Source: JBEKZQ01 sp049509675 (GTDB taxonomy: Bacteria; Planctomycetota; Planctomycetia; Pirellulales; Thermoguttaceae). From it: a stretch of 33,658 bases of DNA. Under the pieces are notes generated by a model. The model made no database searches. It saw only the letters and a list, made by a program, of their open reading frames with translations, and had not been told where the DNA came from. The DNA lies in assembly GCA_049509675.1 (NCBI GenBank), contig JBEKZQ010000009.1:1-33658 (forward strand). The letters are read 5' to 3'. The number at the start of each line of letters is the position of its first letter. The first letter of the stretch is position 1. A program made the position numbers and the translations under genes. Shown in pieces: positions 14,749 to 22,808 of this stretch.

Positions 14749-17276
14749 TGCCGACCTCCTGGCTACTGTTGGCCGACCAATTGCCGCCCAAATACCAGTG
14801 GGCGCGCATCCAGTCCAACGCCGACTGGATCGTGCCGATCTCGATTGCCTTGCTGTTCTTGCTCTTGATCCGCGGCGTGTACCGCCGCGACGCGGCCGAG
14901 TTGCCGGCCTGGCTGCGATGGTTGCTGATGCTGCTCCGCGCACTGGCGCTGCTGGGGTTGCTGGTGCTCTGGCTCCAGCCCGAGCGACGTGCGGAAAGCT
15001 TCAAGACCTATAACAGCCGCGTGTTGTTGTTGATCGATACCAGCCGCAGCATGGGGCAGAACGATGCCGTGACCGCCGGCAGCGGCAATCTTCCCACGCG
15101 ATTGGAGCAAGTCACCAGCGCCCTGCGAGGCAGCGCTTTCCTCGCCGCCCTGCGCAAAACCCACGACGTGGCCGTGTTCCAGTTCAACAACGCCTTGGAG
15201 CACGATCCCCTGGGCACGTTGCGCCGGCTGCCGGAACCGGCCGCTGCCTCGGGGGGACTGTCCCAATTTTCTGGCGATCGCCCGGGATCGCCAGAAAATG
15301 GGACTGTCCCCTTCCAAGACCCCAAGGCCGAAGAGATCCAGTGGGACAAACTCGCACCCGCCGGCACGGAAACCCGCTTGGGCGAGGCGTTGCGGCAATT
15401 GCTCGATGCCCACTGGGGTGGACCGCTGTCCGGCATCGTGGTCTTCAGCGATGGCGGGCAGAACGCCGGCATCGCGCCGGACGCGGCCGTGGACTTGGCG
15501 GCCGAGGCGGGCATTCCCATCTTCACCGTGGGGCTGGGCTCCGACCGCAAACCGGTCCACGTGGGTGTCTACGATCTGGCCGCGCCCACGCGCGTCTATC
15601 CCGGCGACCCCTATACCGTCACCGGCTATCTCCAGGCCCAGGGACTGGCCGGAAAACAAGTCACCGTAGACCTGTTGTCGCGCGACGCGGAAACGGCCCA
15701 GACGGCCGCGCAGCGCGGCAGCGGCCAGGTCGAAGACAGCCGCAAAGTGACGCTCGGCGGCGACGGCGAGGTCGTGCCCGTAAAATTCCAATTGACGACC
15801 GCCGGGGCCGGCCGCCGGACGCTCTGTTTCCGCGTGCAGCCGCCGAAGGAGGATCGCCAGCCCAAGGACCCGTATCGCGAGGCGGAAGTGGAGATCGTGG
15901 ATCGCAAGAACCACATCCTCTTGCTGGCCGGCGGACCGTCGCGCGATTACCAGTTCCTCCGCGCGCTGTTGTTTCGCGATCGCTCGATCACCTTGGACGT
16001 GCTGCTGCAGACGGCCCAGGGGCCCGTTTCGCAGGAGGCGCACAAGATCCGCGACGATTTCCCCGTCGCGCGCGAAGACATGTTCGCCTACGATTGCGTC
16101 GTGGCCTTCGACCCCGATTGGCGCAGTCTGCGGCCGGCGCAAATCGACGTGTTGGCCGATTGGGTCAGCGAGCAGGGGGGCGGCCTGATCGTCGCGGCCG
16201 GGCCGGTCCACGCCGCCGCGCCGGTGGGCGGTTGGGTGCAGGACCCCAACCTGGACAAGCTCCGCATCCTCTACCCCGTGGAATTCTTTCGCCAGGCGAC
16301 GGTGCAGGATACGGCCTTCTACGCCACGAAAGAGGCCTGGCCCATGAAGTTCACCCGCGACGGCGAGGAGGCCGAGTTCCTCTGGCTGGCTGACACGGCC
16401 GCCGCCAGCCAACAAGCCTGGAACGGTTTCGACGGCGTGTTCAGCGTCTGTCTGACGCGGGGACCCAAGGCCGGGGCCCGCGTGTTGGCCAGCTTCGCCG
16501 ATCCACGCGCCGCCGCGGCCGACAAGCCGCCGGTGTACTTCGCCGAGCAGTTCTACGGCTCCGGGCGGGTGTTCTACATGGGCAGCAGCGAGATCTGGCG
16601 GTTGCGGCGGATCGATCCCGTCTACTTCGAGCAGTTCTACACCAAGCTTATCCGCCACGTCTCCCAGGGCCGGCTGCTGCGCGGCTCGCCGCATGGGTCG
16701 CTGTTGTTGAAACAACAACGCTACTTGCTGGGCAGCACGATCGACGTCGAGGCCCGACGGCTCTCCGATCGGCAGTTCCACACCCTGCACCAGGATGAAA
16801 TCAGTCTGCACGTCGTCCGTCTGCCCGACGGCCCCACGCGGACCGTGGTCTTGCCGAAGGACAAAGACCATGCGGGCAATTACAAAGGGCAGCTTAGCGG
16901 GTTGCAACCGGGCGAATATCGCCTGGAGTTGCCCCTGCCGGACGGCGAGAAGGAGCGGCTCACGGCGGCCATACAAGTGGTCGTGCCGCAACTGGAAAGC
17001 GAAAATCCCCAGCGCAATGACGTGCTCTTGAGCGAGATCGCCAGGCGGACCCATGCCCGCTACTATGTGGGCGCCGCCGCCGCGGTCGATTCCCGGGGCC
17101 CTGAGCCATTGGCCAGCCTGCTCCCCGACCGCACCAGGACCGAAGTGATTCCCACCGATCCCAACGACAAGGACCAGTTGGCCTGGAAGGAGTGGTTGTT
17201 GATCGGCCTATGCACCTTGATCTGTACCGCTTTGTGTTTGGAATGGTTGATCCGCCGCCTGGCCAAACTGGCCTGA
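14745..17276 (+). CDS. VWA and glutamine-amidotransferase-like membrane protein with in-frame repeat insertion
   Basis: 843 residues; the start overlaps the preceding stop (ATGA). Two N-terminal membrane segments (WIVPISIALLFLLLI; WLLMLLRALALLGLLVLWL) precede a VWA domain with VLLLIDTSRSMGQND (DxSxS) and IVVFSDGGQNAG. A beta-rich segment follows. Next comes a class-I GAT-like fold (ILLLAGGPSRDYQFLRALL; VVAFDPDW; LADWVSEQGGGLIVAAGP) that lacks an obvious catalytic Cys, then a C-terminal membrane helix (LLIGLCTLICTALCLEWL). Residues about 170-190 (GGLSQFSGDRPGSPENGTVPF) are encoded by a family A palindrome inserted within the VWA domain while keeping the frame. It is probably the second VWA subunit partnering the BatA protein. 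Confidence 0.87.
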   Translation: MMPTSWLLLADQLPPKYQWARIQSNADWIVPISIALLFLLLIRGVYRRDAAELPAWLRWLLMLLRALALLGLLVLWLQPERRAESFKTYNSRVLLLIDTSRSMGQNDAVTAGSGNLPTRLEQVTSALRGSAFLAALRKTHDVAVFQFNNALEHDPLGTLRRLPEPAAASGGLSQFSGDRPGSPENGTVPFQDPKAEEIQWDKLAPAGTETRLGEALRQLLDAHWGGPLSGIVVFSDGGQNAGIAPDAAVDLAAEAGIPIFTVGLGSDRKPVHVGVYDLAAPTRVYPGDPYTVTGYLQAQGLAGKQVTVDLLSRDAETAQTAAQRGSGQVEDSRKVTLGGDGEVVPVKFQLTTAGAGRRTLCFRVQPPKEDRQPKDPYREAEVEIVDRKNHILLLAGGPSRDYQFLRALLFRDRSITLDVLLQTAQGPVSQEAHKIRDDFPVAREDMFAYDCVVAFDPDWRSLRPAQIDVLADWVSEQGGGLIVAAGPVHAAAPVGGWVQDPNLDKLRILYPVEFFRQATVQDTAFYATKEAWPMKFTRDGEEAEFLWLADTAAASQQAWNGFDGVFSVCLTRGPKAGARVLASFADPRAAAADKPPVYFAEQFYGSGRVFYMGSSEIWRLRRIDPVYFEQFYTKLIRHVSQGRLLRGSPHGSLLLKQQRYLLGSTIDVEARRLSDRQFHTLHQDEISLHVVRLPDGPTRTVVLPKDKDHAGNYKGQLSGLQPGEYRLELPLPDGEKERLTAAIQVVVPQLESENPQRNDVLLSEIARRTHARYYVGAAAAVDSRGPEPLASLLPDRTRTEVIPTDPNDKDQLAWKEWLLIGLCTLICTALCLEWLIRRLAKLA
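15253..15313. repeat. Family A palindrome inside the VWA gene
   Basis: The left arm from 15253 (GGGGACTGTCCCAATTTTCTGG) pairs imperfectly with the right arm ending at 15311 (CCAGAAAATGGGACTGTCCCC), around a GATCGCCCGGGATC centre. There are about 24 paired bases with one bulge and one mismatch. About 60 bases have been added with the reading frame kept open. Confidence 0.88.
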
Positions 17277-17320
17277 TGCGCGGACAATTGAGCAGTGGAA
17301 CCGTACAATTACGTCAGATG

Positions 17321-17400
17321 AGGGATTTGGGATTGGGGATTAGAGATTAGAAGCTGACGCACGCTTCAACTTCCCTCTAATCCCTAATCCCCAATCCCTC
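17321..17400. repeat. Family E palindrome (GGGATTTGGGATTGGGGATTAG type)
   Basis: The left arm, about 17321-17353 (GGGATTGGGGATTAGAGATTAG), is mirrored by the right arm, about 17370-17400 (CTCTAATCCCTAATCCCC and on), with a few mismatches. It fills most of the 133-base gap and ends 9 bases before the ATG of the DUF4175-like gene. Confidence 0.82.
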
Positions 17401-17409
17401 GAACTACCT

Positions 17410-19758
17410 ATGGCTACGATCGAACTAGACAACCCGGCGAAGCTCAGTCCCGACGTGCAGCGGACGTTGCGCGCGCTGCGACGCCGCATCCGGGCCTATG
17501 TCTGGTGGGAAGGTCTTGGCGCGGCGGTAGCTTGGCTAGGCGTGGCATTTTGGGCAAGTCTGGTAATCGACTGGCTCTTCGAGCCCTCGCCCTTGGTCCG
17601 TGTTGAGCTCCTGGCCTTTGCGGCCATCGTCCTGGCGTACCTGCTCATTAGGCTCATCGGCCGCCGGGCCTTCGTGCCATTGAGCGACAGCAACCTGGCG
17701 ACAATCCTGGAACGGCGCTTTCCGCAGTTGGACGATAGCCTGTTGACGGCCGTTGTGCTCGGCCAGCGGACGCCGCAGGAAGCCGGCTACAATCCGCTCA
17801 TGCTAGCCCATACCAGTCGGGATGCCGCACGGCGGATAGCCGGCGTCGAACTGTCCCGCGTGTTCAATCCGGCGCCGCTGGGGCGGAATCTGGCCGCGGC
17901 CGTGCTTTTGGCCGGCTCGGTGGCGTTGTTCGCCGTGGCCCTGCCGGGCCCCACCGGCATTTGGGCCAGCCGCAGCCTGTTGTTTTCCAGCGAGTTGTGG
18001 CCGCGCAAGGTCGGCCTTCTTGCCGTCGGCTTTACGGACGGCCGGGCAAAGGTTGCCCGCGGCGCCGACTTCGACCTGCGCATCGACGCGGTCAAGGGCG
18101 ATACGCCGCTGCCCGTGCTGCCGGCCTCGGTCGAGATTCGCTACCAAGTCGAAGGCGGGCCCCGCGGCCGGGCCAGCATGGGCCGGCTGGGGACCTCCAC
18201 CGCGGCCAACGTGCTCCAGGCCTATGTCCACACGTTTCGGGGCGTGCTCTCGCCGATCCGTTGCGATGTCTTTGGCGGCGACGCCCAATTGCGCAACCTG
18301 GCCATCGACGTGGTGGAAAGCCCCACCTTGATCGACATCCAACTGCAGCGCGAGCTGCCCGCCTACATCGGGCGGCCCAAACGCACGCTGCCGGCCACGG
18401 CCGGCCTGATGCAATTTCCCCTGGGCACCCGGCTCGTGGTGCAGGCCCAGGCGAACAAGGAACTGGTCGAGGTGAAGGTCGAGCACTGGATCCGCCAGCG
18501 GACTGCCGTCGGCGTGGAAGAGGATCGGCTCATCGGGCCGCCGCGCGTTCTGCAGTCCGGGGAATTGGCCGCCGGCCGCCGCGGATTCTCTTATGCCGTC
18601 GCGCCGATGCAGCAGGATACGGCCTTGGTCTTTACGCTATTGGACGTCGACGGCATTAGGAGCCGGGAACCGATCCGCCTGAGCTTCGCGGTGGTGAGCG
18701 ACGCGCCGCCGCAAGTGTCCGCGCGACTGGCCGGGATCGGTACGGCCATCACGCCGCAGGCCCGGCTGCCGGTGGCCGGCCGCGTCACCGACGATTATGG
18801 CATCGACAAGATCTGGTTCGAGTATGCGATCGACAAGAAGTCGCCGGTCGTCGCGCCGATCGCCACTCTGGCCGAGCATCCGATCGAGTGGCCGCTGGCC
18901 GCCGCCGCCTTGGAAGTCCCGGATCTGAAGCTCGCCCCCGGGCAGCGCCTGGCCGTCTGTCTGAAGGCGGCCGATCTTTGTACCTTGGGCAACGGCCCGA
19001 ACGTCGGCTCCAGCGAGGTGCGGCATCTGGACCTGGTCACGCCGGAGCAGCTCAATTCGATGCTCGAGCTGCAACAGCTCTTGCTCCGCCAGCGGTTCGA
19101 AGCCATCTTGGCCGAGGTGGTCGAGACGCGCGATTTGCTGGTGCGGATCGAATTTCCCGCCGCCGGAGAGCCATCGGCCAAGGGGACCGTCCCATTTTCG
19201 CGGCAATCGCAAGCGATCGCCACGCGAAAATCGGGACAGCCCCCCGGCGCGGAGCCGGGTGAAGACGTCAAGGAAGCCGAGAAACTGTCGCCCGCCGAGC
19301 AGATCGCCCGCCGCAAGGACCGCGTCGATCAGGCATTGGAGAACGGCCGCAAGAATGCCCGCGAAGTCCTGGAATCGGCCGAATCGTTCGACGACGTCCG
19401 ACAGCAGATCATCAACAACCGCCTGGGCGGCAAGGACCCGAAGACTTCGCTGGACACCGACGTGGTCAAACCGCTGCAACGGATCGCCCAGGAGATGTTT
19501 CCCGAGTTAGGGCGGCGGCTGGAGTCGCTCCGGGCCGTGGTGGCCGACGCCAAGCTCGGCCCGCCGCAACGGGAACTCGCCCGAGGGCAGATCGAGGCGG
19601 TCCTCGCCGCCATGCGGACCGTGCTGGGGCGAATGCTCAAATTGGAGGACTTCAACGAACTGGTCGAGAAGCTCCGCGCAATCATCAAGCTGCAAGACCA
19701 GGTGGACCAGCAGACGAAAGAGCATCACAAGCAGGGTATTCGCGATTTGTTGGATTGA
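17410..19758 (+). CDS. DUF4175-like membrane protein with in-frame repeat insertion
   Basis: 782 residues. The N-terminus has two membrane helices (LGAAVAWLGVAFWASLVI; VELLAFAAIVLAYLLI), then LERRFPQLDDSLLTAV, a segment I associate with DUF4175-type proteins. A third helix lies near 165-180 (LAAAVLLAGSVALFAVAL). A long extracytoplasmic beta-rich region follows (about 200-570), with a helical C-terminus rich in Glu, Lys and Arg, likely coiled coil. Residues about 591-612 (KGTVPFSRQSQAIATRKSGQ) are encoded by a family A palindrome sitting between the beta and coiled-coil parts. Its place between the VWA genes and the secreted coiled-coil gene suggests membership of the same envelope complex. 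The family name is from memory of the pattern, not from a search. Confidence 0.78.
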   Translation: MATIELDNPAKLSPDVQRTLRALRRRIRAYVWWEGLGAAVAWLGVAFWASLVIDWLFEPSPLVRVELLAFAAIVLAYLLIRLIGRRAFVPLSDSNLATILERRFPQLDDSLLTAVVLGQRTPQEAGYNPLMLAHTSRDAARRIAGVELSRVFNPAPLGRNLAAAVLLAGSVALFAVALPGPTGIWASRSLLFSSELWPRKVGLLAVGFTDGRAKVARGADFDLRIDAVKGDTPLPVLPASVEIRYQVEGGPRGRASMGRLGTSTAANVLQAYVHTFRGVLSPIRCDVFGGDAQLRNLAIDVVESPTLIDIQLQRELPAYIGRPKRTLPATAGLMQFPLGTRLVVQAQANKELVEVKVEHWIRQRTAVGVEEDRLIGPPRVLQSGELAAGRRGFSYAVAPMQQDTALVFTLLDVDGIRSREPIRLSFAVVSDAPPQVSARLAGIGTAITPQARLPVAGRVTDDYGIDKIWFEYAIDKKSPVVAPIATLAEHPIEWPLAAAALEVPDLKLAPGQRLAVCLKAADLCTLGNGPNVGSSEVRHLDLVTPEQLNSMLELQQLLLRQRFEAILAEVVETRDLLVRIEFPAAGEPSAKGTVPFSRQSQAIATRKSGQPPGAEPGEDVKEAEKLSPAEQIARRKDRVDQALENGRKNAREVLESAESFDDVRQQIINNRLGGKDPKTSLDTDVVKPLQRIAQEMFPELGRRLESLRAVVADAKLGPPQRELARGQIEAVLAAMRTVLGRMLKLEDFNELVEKLRAIIKLQDQVDQQTKEHHKQGIRDLLD
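19180..19245. repeat. Family A palindrome inside the DUF4175-like gene
   Basis: The left arm, AAGGGGACCGTCCCATTTTCGC from 19180, mirrors the right arm GCGAAAATCGGGACAGCCCC ending near 19243, with an AATCGCAAGCGATCGCC centre. About 66 bases are read through in frame. It is the same subtype as 15253-15313 and 27299-27380. Confidence 0.85.
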
Positions 19759-19806
19759 TAGAATGACTAATCTGGTGAGTGGAGTTTTGCAAAGCGGCGA
19801 TTCGAG

Positions 19807-19910
19807 TCCCCCGCTCCCTCCGGGAGAGGGTCGGGGTGAGGGGATGTGGGAGAGGGCGATGCTTTGCGTCAGTTCCCCTCTCCCTAACCCTCTCCCGGAG
19901 GGAGAGGGGA
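19807..19910. repeat. Family B inverted pair (CTCCC-GGGAG / GGTGAGGGG type)
   Basis: A left copy (CTCCGGGAGAGGGTCGGGG, then TGAGGGG) and a right copy in opposite orientation (CCCCTCTCCCTAACCCTCTC, then CCGGAGGGAGAGGGG). Each copy is itself a small palindrome and the two face each other. They fill the gap before the coiled-coil gene, ending 40 bases before its ATG. Confidence 0.88.
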
Positions 19911-19950
19911 TCAATCGTGGAGCCATTTCGCCAATCACAAGGAGCCCGTC

Positions 19951-21624
19951 ATGGTCGACAAACAACTCAAACGACTTGTAACGCTGCTGCCGGTGGTTGT
20001 CCTGGTCGCGTTGGCGCTCCTTGCGCCCGCCGGCGTCTCGGCGGCCGAGCCGTCCGCCGCCGATGGCAAGGGCGTCCGCGCCGAGCCGTTGGCGCGACAG
20101 GAGCAGGAGATCGCCCGGCAGTTCGACGACCTCGAGCGAGTCCTTTCCCACATGCGCGATCTGAGCCGCGCCAGCGAACCGCGCCGGGCCGCGCTGCTGG
20201 AAAACGCCCTGAAGGAGAGCGGCAACCGCCGCATCAAGTCGCAATTGGACGAAATCGCCGACCTGCTCGGCAAAGACCAACTCGCCCGCGCGCTGGAGGA
20301 CCAAACCAAGGTGCATCAGGACCTCCGCGCACTGCTGGAACTGCTGCTGAGCGAGGACCGTGCCAAACGGCTGGAGTCGGAAAAGGCCCGCATCCGGGAA
20401 TATCTCAAACGCATTAATCAGATCATCAAAGAGCAGAAGGACGTGCAAGGCCGCACCCAGTCGGGCGATGACCCGAAACGCCTATCCGGCGAACAAGGCA
20501 CGCTAGCGGAAAAGACCGCAAAACTCTCCAAAGACGTCAAGGCTGGCGACCAGAACGCCGGCCAACCCCAGGACAAGCCCGCCGCCGGCAACGGCCAAGA
20601 AAAGGAAAAAGGCGAGGGTAAAGGCAAGAGTGAGGCGGAGGGTAAGAGCAAGGGTGAAGGGGAAGGCAAAGGAAAAGGCGAGGGTAAAGGCAAAGGTGAG
20701 GGCAAAGGCAAAGGCGAGGGTAAAGGGAAGGGTGAAGGGGAAGGCAAAGGAAAGGGCGAGGGCCAGGGGCAGGGACAAGGACAGGGAGAGGGTAGCAGCC
20801 CGAGCCAGGACCAGAATCCGGTCGGCAAGCGCCTGGAAGCGGCGCAGCAGAGGATGCGCGCGGCGCAGCAACGGCTCGACGAGGCGCAGCACAAGCACGC
20901 GGCGGCCGAGCAGGAGCGGGCGATCCGCGAGTTGGAACAGGCCAAGGCCGATCTGGAAGAGATCCTCCGCCAGCTTCGCGAGGAACAGATCGAACAGATC
21001 CTGGCCATGCTCGAAGCCCGCTTCCAGAGAATGCTGCAACTGGAACGGGTCGTCTATGACGGCACGCAGCGCTTGGACAAGGTGCCCCAGAGCGAGCGCA
21101 ACCACAACCATGAGATCGAGTCCGGCCGGCTCAGCGGCAAGCAGAGCGAGATCGTGGCCGAAGTGGACAAGGCCTTGCTGTTGTTGCGCGAAGAGGGCAG
21201 CGCGGTGGCCCTGCCCGAGGCCATGCGGCAGATGCGCGAAGACATGGAGCAAGTGGTGCAGCGACTGGCCCAGGCCAAGGTCGACAAGATCACGCAGACC
21301 GTCGAGGAAGACATCCTTGCCGCGCTGCAAGAGATCATCGACGCCTTGAAGAAGGCGCAAAAAGACCTCGGCGACAAAACGAAGCCGCCGCCGTCGTCGT
21401 CCGGACAGCCGCAGGACCCGCCCTTGATCGACATTGTGGCCGAGTTGAAAATGATCCGCGCCCTGCAAATGCGGATCAATCGCCGCACCCAGCGGTACTC
21501 CAAGTTGATCCAGGGCGAGCAGGCCGAGAAGGCCGACCTGCTGGATGCCCTGAACCGTCTGGGCCGGTCGCAGGAGCAGGTCTACCGAGTAACCCATGAC
21601 CTGGAAATAGGGAAGAACCAATGA
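19951..21624 (+). CDS. Secreted coiled-coil protein with Gly/Glu/Lys repeat tract
   Basis: 557 residues. Signal peptide: basic MVDKQLKRLVT, hydrophobic LLPVVVLVALALLAPAG, and a likely cleavage after VSA (residues 1-33). Two charged helical regions (about 45-175 and 290-440), likely coiled coil, flank an extremely low-complexity tract at about 215-285 built from GEGKGK units and then GQGQGQ. A Pro/Ser linker (KPPPSSSGQPQDPP) leads to a final helical segment with LIDIVAELKMIRALQMRINRR. No enzyme motif is seen. It follows the DUF4175-like gene and overlaps the next start by 4 bases (ATGA). A periplasmic scaffold or spacer in the same complex is the likely role (inference). Confidence 0.8.
   Translation: MVDKQLKRLVTLLPVVVLVALALLAPAGVSAAEPSAADGKGVRAEPLARQEQEIARQFDDLERVLSHMRDLSRASEPRRAALLENALKESGNRRIKSQLDEIADLLGKDQLARALEDQTKVHQDLRALLELLLSEDRAKRLESEKARIREYLKRINQIIKEQKDVQGRTQSGDDPKRLSGEQGTLAEKTAKLSKDVKAGDQNAGQPQDKPAAGNGQEKEKGEGKGKSEAEGKSKGEGEGKGKGEGKGKGEGKGKGEGKGKGEGEGKGKGEGQGQGQGQGEGSSPSQDQNPVGKRLEAAQQRMRAAQQRLDEAQHKHAAAEQERAIRELEQAKADLEEILRQLREEQIEQILAMLEARFQRMLQLERVVYDGTQRLDKVPQSERNHNHEIESGRLSGKQSEIVAEVDKALLLLREEGSAVALPEAMRQMREDMEQVVQRLAQAKVDKITQTVEEDILAALQEIIDALKKAQKDLGDKTKPPPSSSGQPQDPPLIDIVAELKMIRALQMRINRRTQRYSKLIQGEQAEKADLLDALNRLGRSQEQVYRVTHDLEIGKNQ
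20602..20790 (+). repeat. In-frame tandem repeat encoding (Gly-Lys-Gly-Glu)n
   Basis: A purine-rich tandem array of degenerate 6- and 12-base units (GGCAAAGGCGAG, GGTAAAGGCAAAGGTGAG) that keeps the reading frame and encodes alternating Gly with Lys or Glu, ending in Gly-Gln. Almost no T occurs on the coding strand, giving strong strand asymmetry. Such arrays tend to change length by slippage. Confidence 0.9.
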
Positions 21625-22808
21625 TATCGTCAGTGATCGATGTTCAGCAAAGCCGTTTCGGTTGGGTGCCACGGTTGGCTTGCCCAACCGTGTTTTCCGC
21701 ACTGCTGGATAAGCCAGCAGTGGCACCCAACGGAAGCCATGGCTTCGCACCGCGCGCGGCGATCCTCGCAATCTGTTGGACCATGATCCTGCTATTGGGC
21801 ACGACCGCCGTGGCCCTGCCGCTGGCGCCGCCGGGCGACAAGCCGCTGGCCAAGGCGGCGGCCTGGCGCCCGCCGCGGGCGGACGAAGTGCAGGCCCAGG
21901 CCCTGGCGTGGCTCCAGCAGCAAAAAGTCGCCCCGGCCACGCAGGCGAAGGCGGCTGACGTCTGGGCCGGACTGTCCGACAAAGCCGACGGGGGCGAGTT
22001 GTTGGAGCGCCTGGCGGCCACCTTCGCCTTGGCCGACGCCCAGGCCGCCCGCCTGGTCGAACTGTGCGGCAGGCCGCGCACGGAATTCCGCCTGCCGGCC
22101 GAGAGCTGGCTGGCCGATCCCAAGACGCCGCCCCTGCTGGCCGCCAACCTGCGACTCTTCTACGGTCGCTGGCTCACCCAGGGGGCGATGTTCGACGAAG
22201 CGCTCGAACAGCTTTCGGGCTTGAGGCCGGACCAGGTGGTGGCCCCCGCCGAACTGCTGTTCTATCAAGGCGTGGTCTATCACCAGTTGCTCGATCGACA
22301 AGCGGCACAGAAGGTGCTCGATCAGTTGTTGGACGGGGCCGAGGCCTGCCCGCGGCGGTTCGTCGCCCTCGCCCGGCTGATGCAGGCCGATCTGGGCGCG
22401 CTGGAACCGGACACGCTCGGCCACGTCGCGCGGCAGATGGAGGACATCCGGCGGCGGCTGGACCTGGGCCGGGCCGGCCCCAAAGTCCGCAAGGTCGAAG
22501 ACGGCGTAATCGAGTCGTTGGACAAAATGATCAAGAAGGCCGAAGAGCAACAGCAGCAGGCCGGCAGCCAGTCGAACCAGATCCAATCCAGCAGGCCGGC
22601 CCCCGACAGCCGGTTGCTGGGCGGCCACGGCGCCGGAGAGGTAACCAAGCGGAACATCGGCAACAAGAGCGGCTGGGGGGATCTGCCCCCCAAGGACCGC
22701 GAGGAAGCCTTGCAACAGGTCGGCCGCGATTTTCCCGCCGAGTATCGTGATATCATTGAACAGTACTTCCGGCGCTTGGCCGCAGAGGAGAATCAAGAGA
22801 ACAAGTGA
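21621..22808 (+). CDS. Exported helical protein of unknown function with repeat-derived leader
   Basis: 395 residues; the ATG overlaps the preceding stop (ATGA). The hydrophobic signal core lies unusually late, at residues about 46-66 (AAILAICWTMILLLGTTAVA). Residues about 14-37 (GWVPRLACPTVFSALLDKPA) are encoded by a palindromic repeat. The mature part is helical, TPR-like in places (FYGRWLTQGAMFDEALEQL; LLFYQGVVYHQLLDRQAAQ), with a Gln-rich linker. The C-terminal block is KSGWGDLPPKDREEALQQ followed by FPAEYRDIIEQYFRRLA, which looks conserved but which I cannot name. No catalytic motif is visible. It is translationally coupled on both sides (ATGA upstream, GTGA downstream). Confidence 0.78.
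   Translation: MISSVIDVQQSRFGWVPRLACPTVFSALLDKPAVAPNGSHGFAPRAAILAICWTMILLLGTTAVALPLAPPGDKPLAKAAAWRPPRADEVQAQALAWLQQQKVAPATQAKAADVWAGLSDKADGGELLERLAATFALADAQAARLVELCGRPRTEFRLPAESWLADPKTPPLLAANLRLFYGRWLTQGAMFDEALEQLSGLRPDQVVAPAELLFYQGVVYHQLLDRQAAQKVLDQLLDGAEACPRRFVALARLMQADLGALEPDTLGHVARQMEDIRRRLDLGRAGPKVRKVEDGVIESLDKMIKKAEEQQQQAGSQSNQIQSSRPAPDSRLLGGHGAGEVTKRNIGNKSGWGDLPPKDREEALQQVGRDFPAEYRDIIEQYFRRLAAEENQENK
21662..21731. repeat. Family C three-stem repeat inside the signal leader
   Basis: The outer arms TTGGGTGCCAC (21662-21672) and GTGGCACCCAA (21720-21730) enclose two separate hairpins: CACGGTTGG...CCAACCGTG at about 21670-21692 and CACTGCTGG...CCAGCAGTG at about 21700-21722. The whole would fold as a three-way junction. 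It lies in the reading frame between the start codon and the signal-peptide core. Confidence 0.85.

Noticed and set aside
15271..19225. HIP1-like GCGATCGC octamers within family A centres
   Set aside because: Only isolated occurrences inside repeats; HIP1 enrichment is a cyanobacterial trait and cannot be claimed from two sites.
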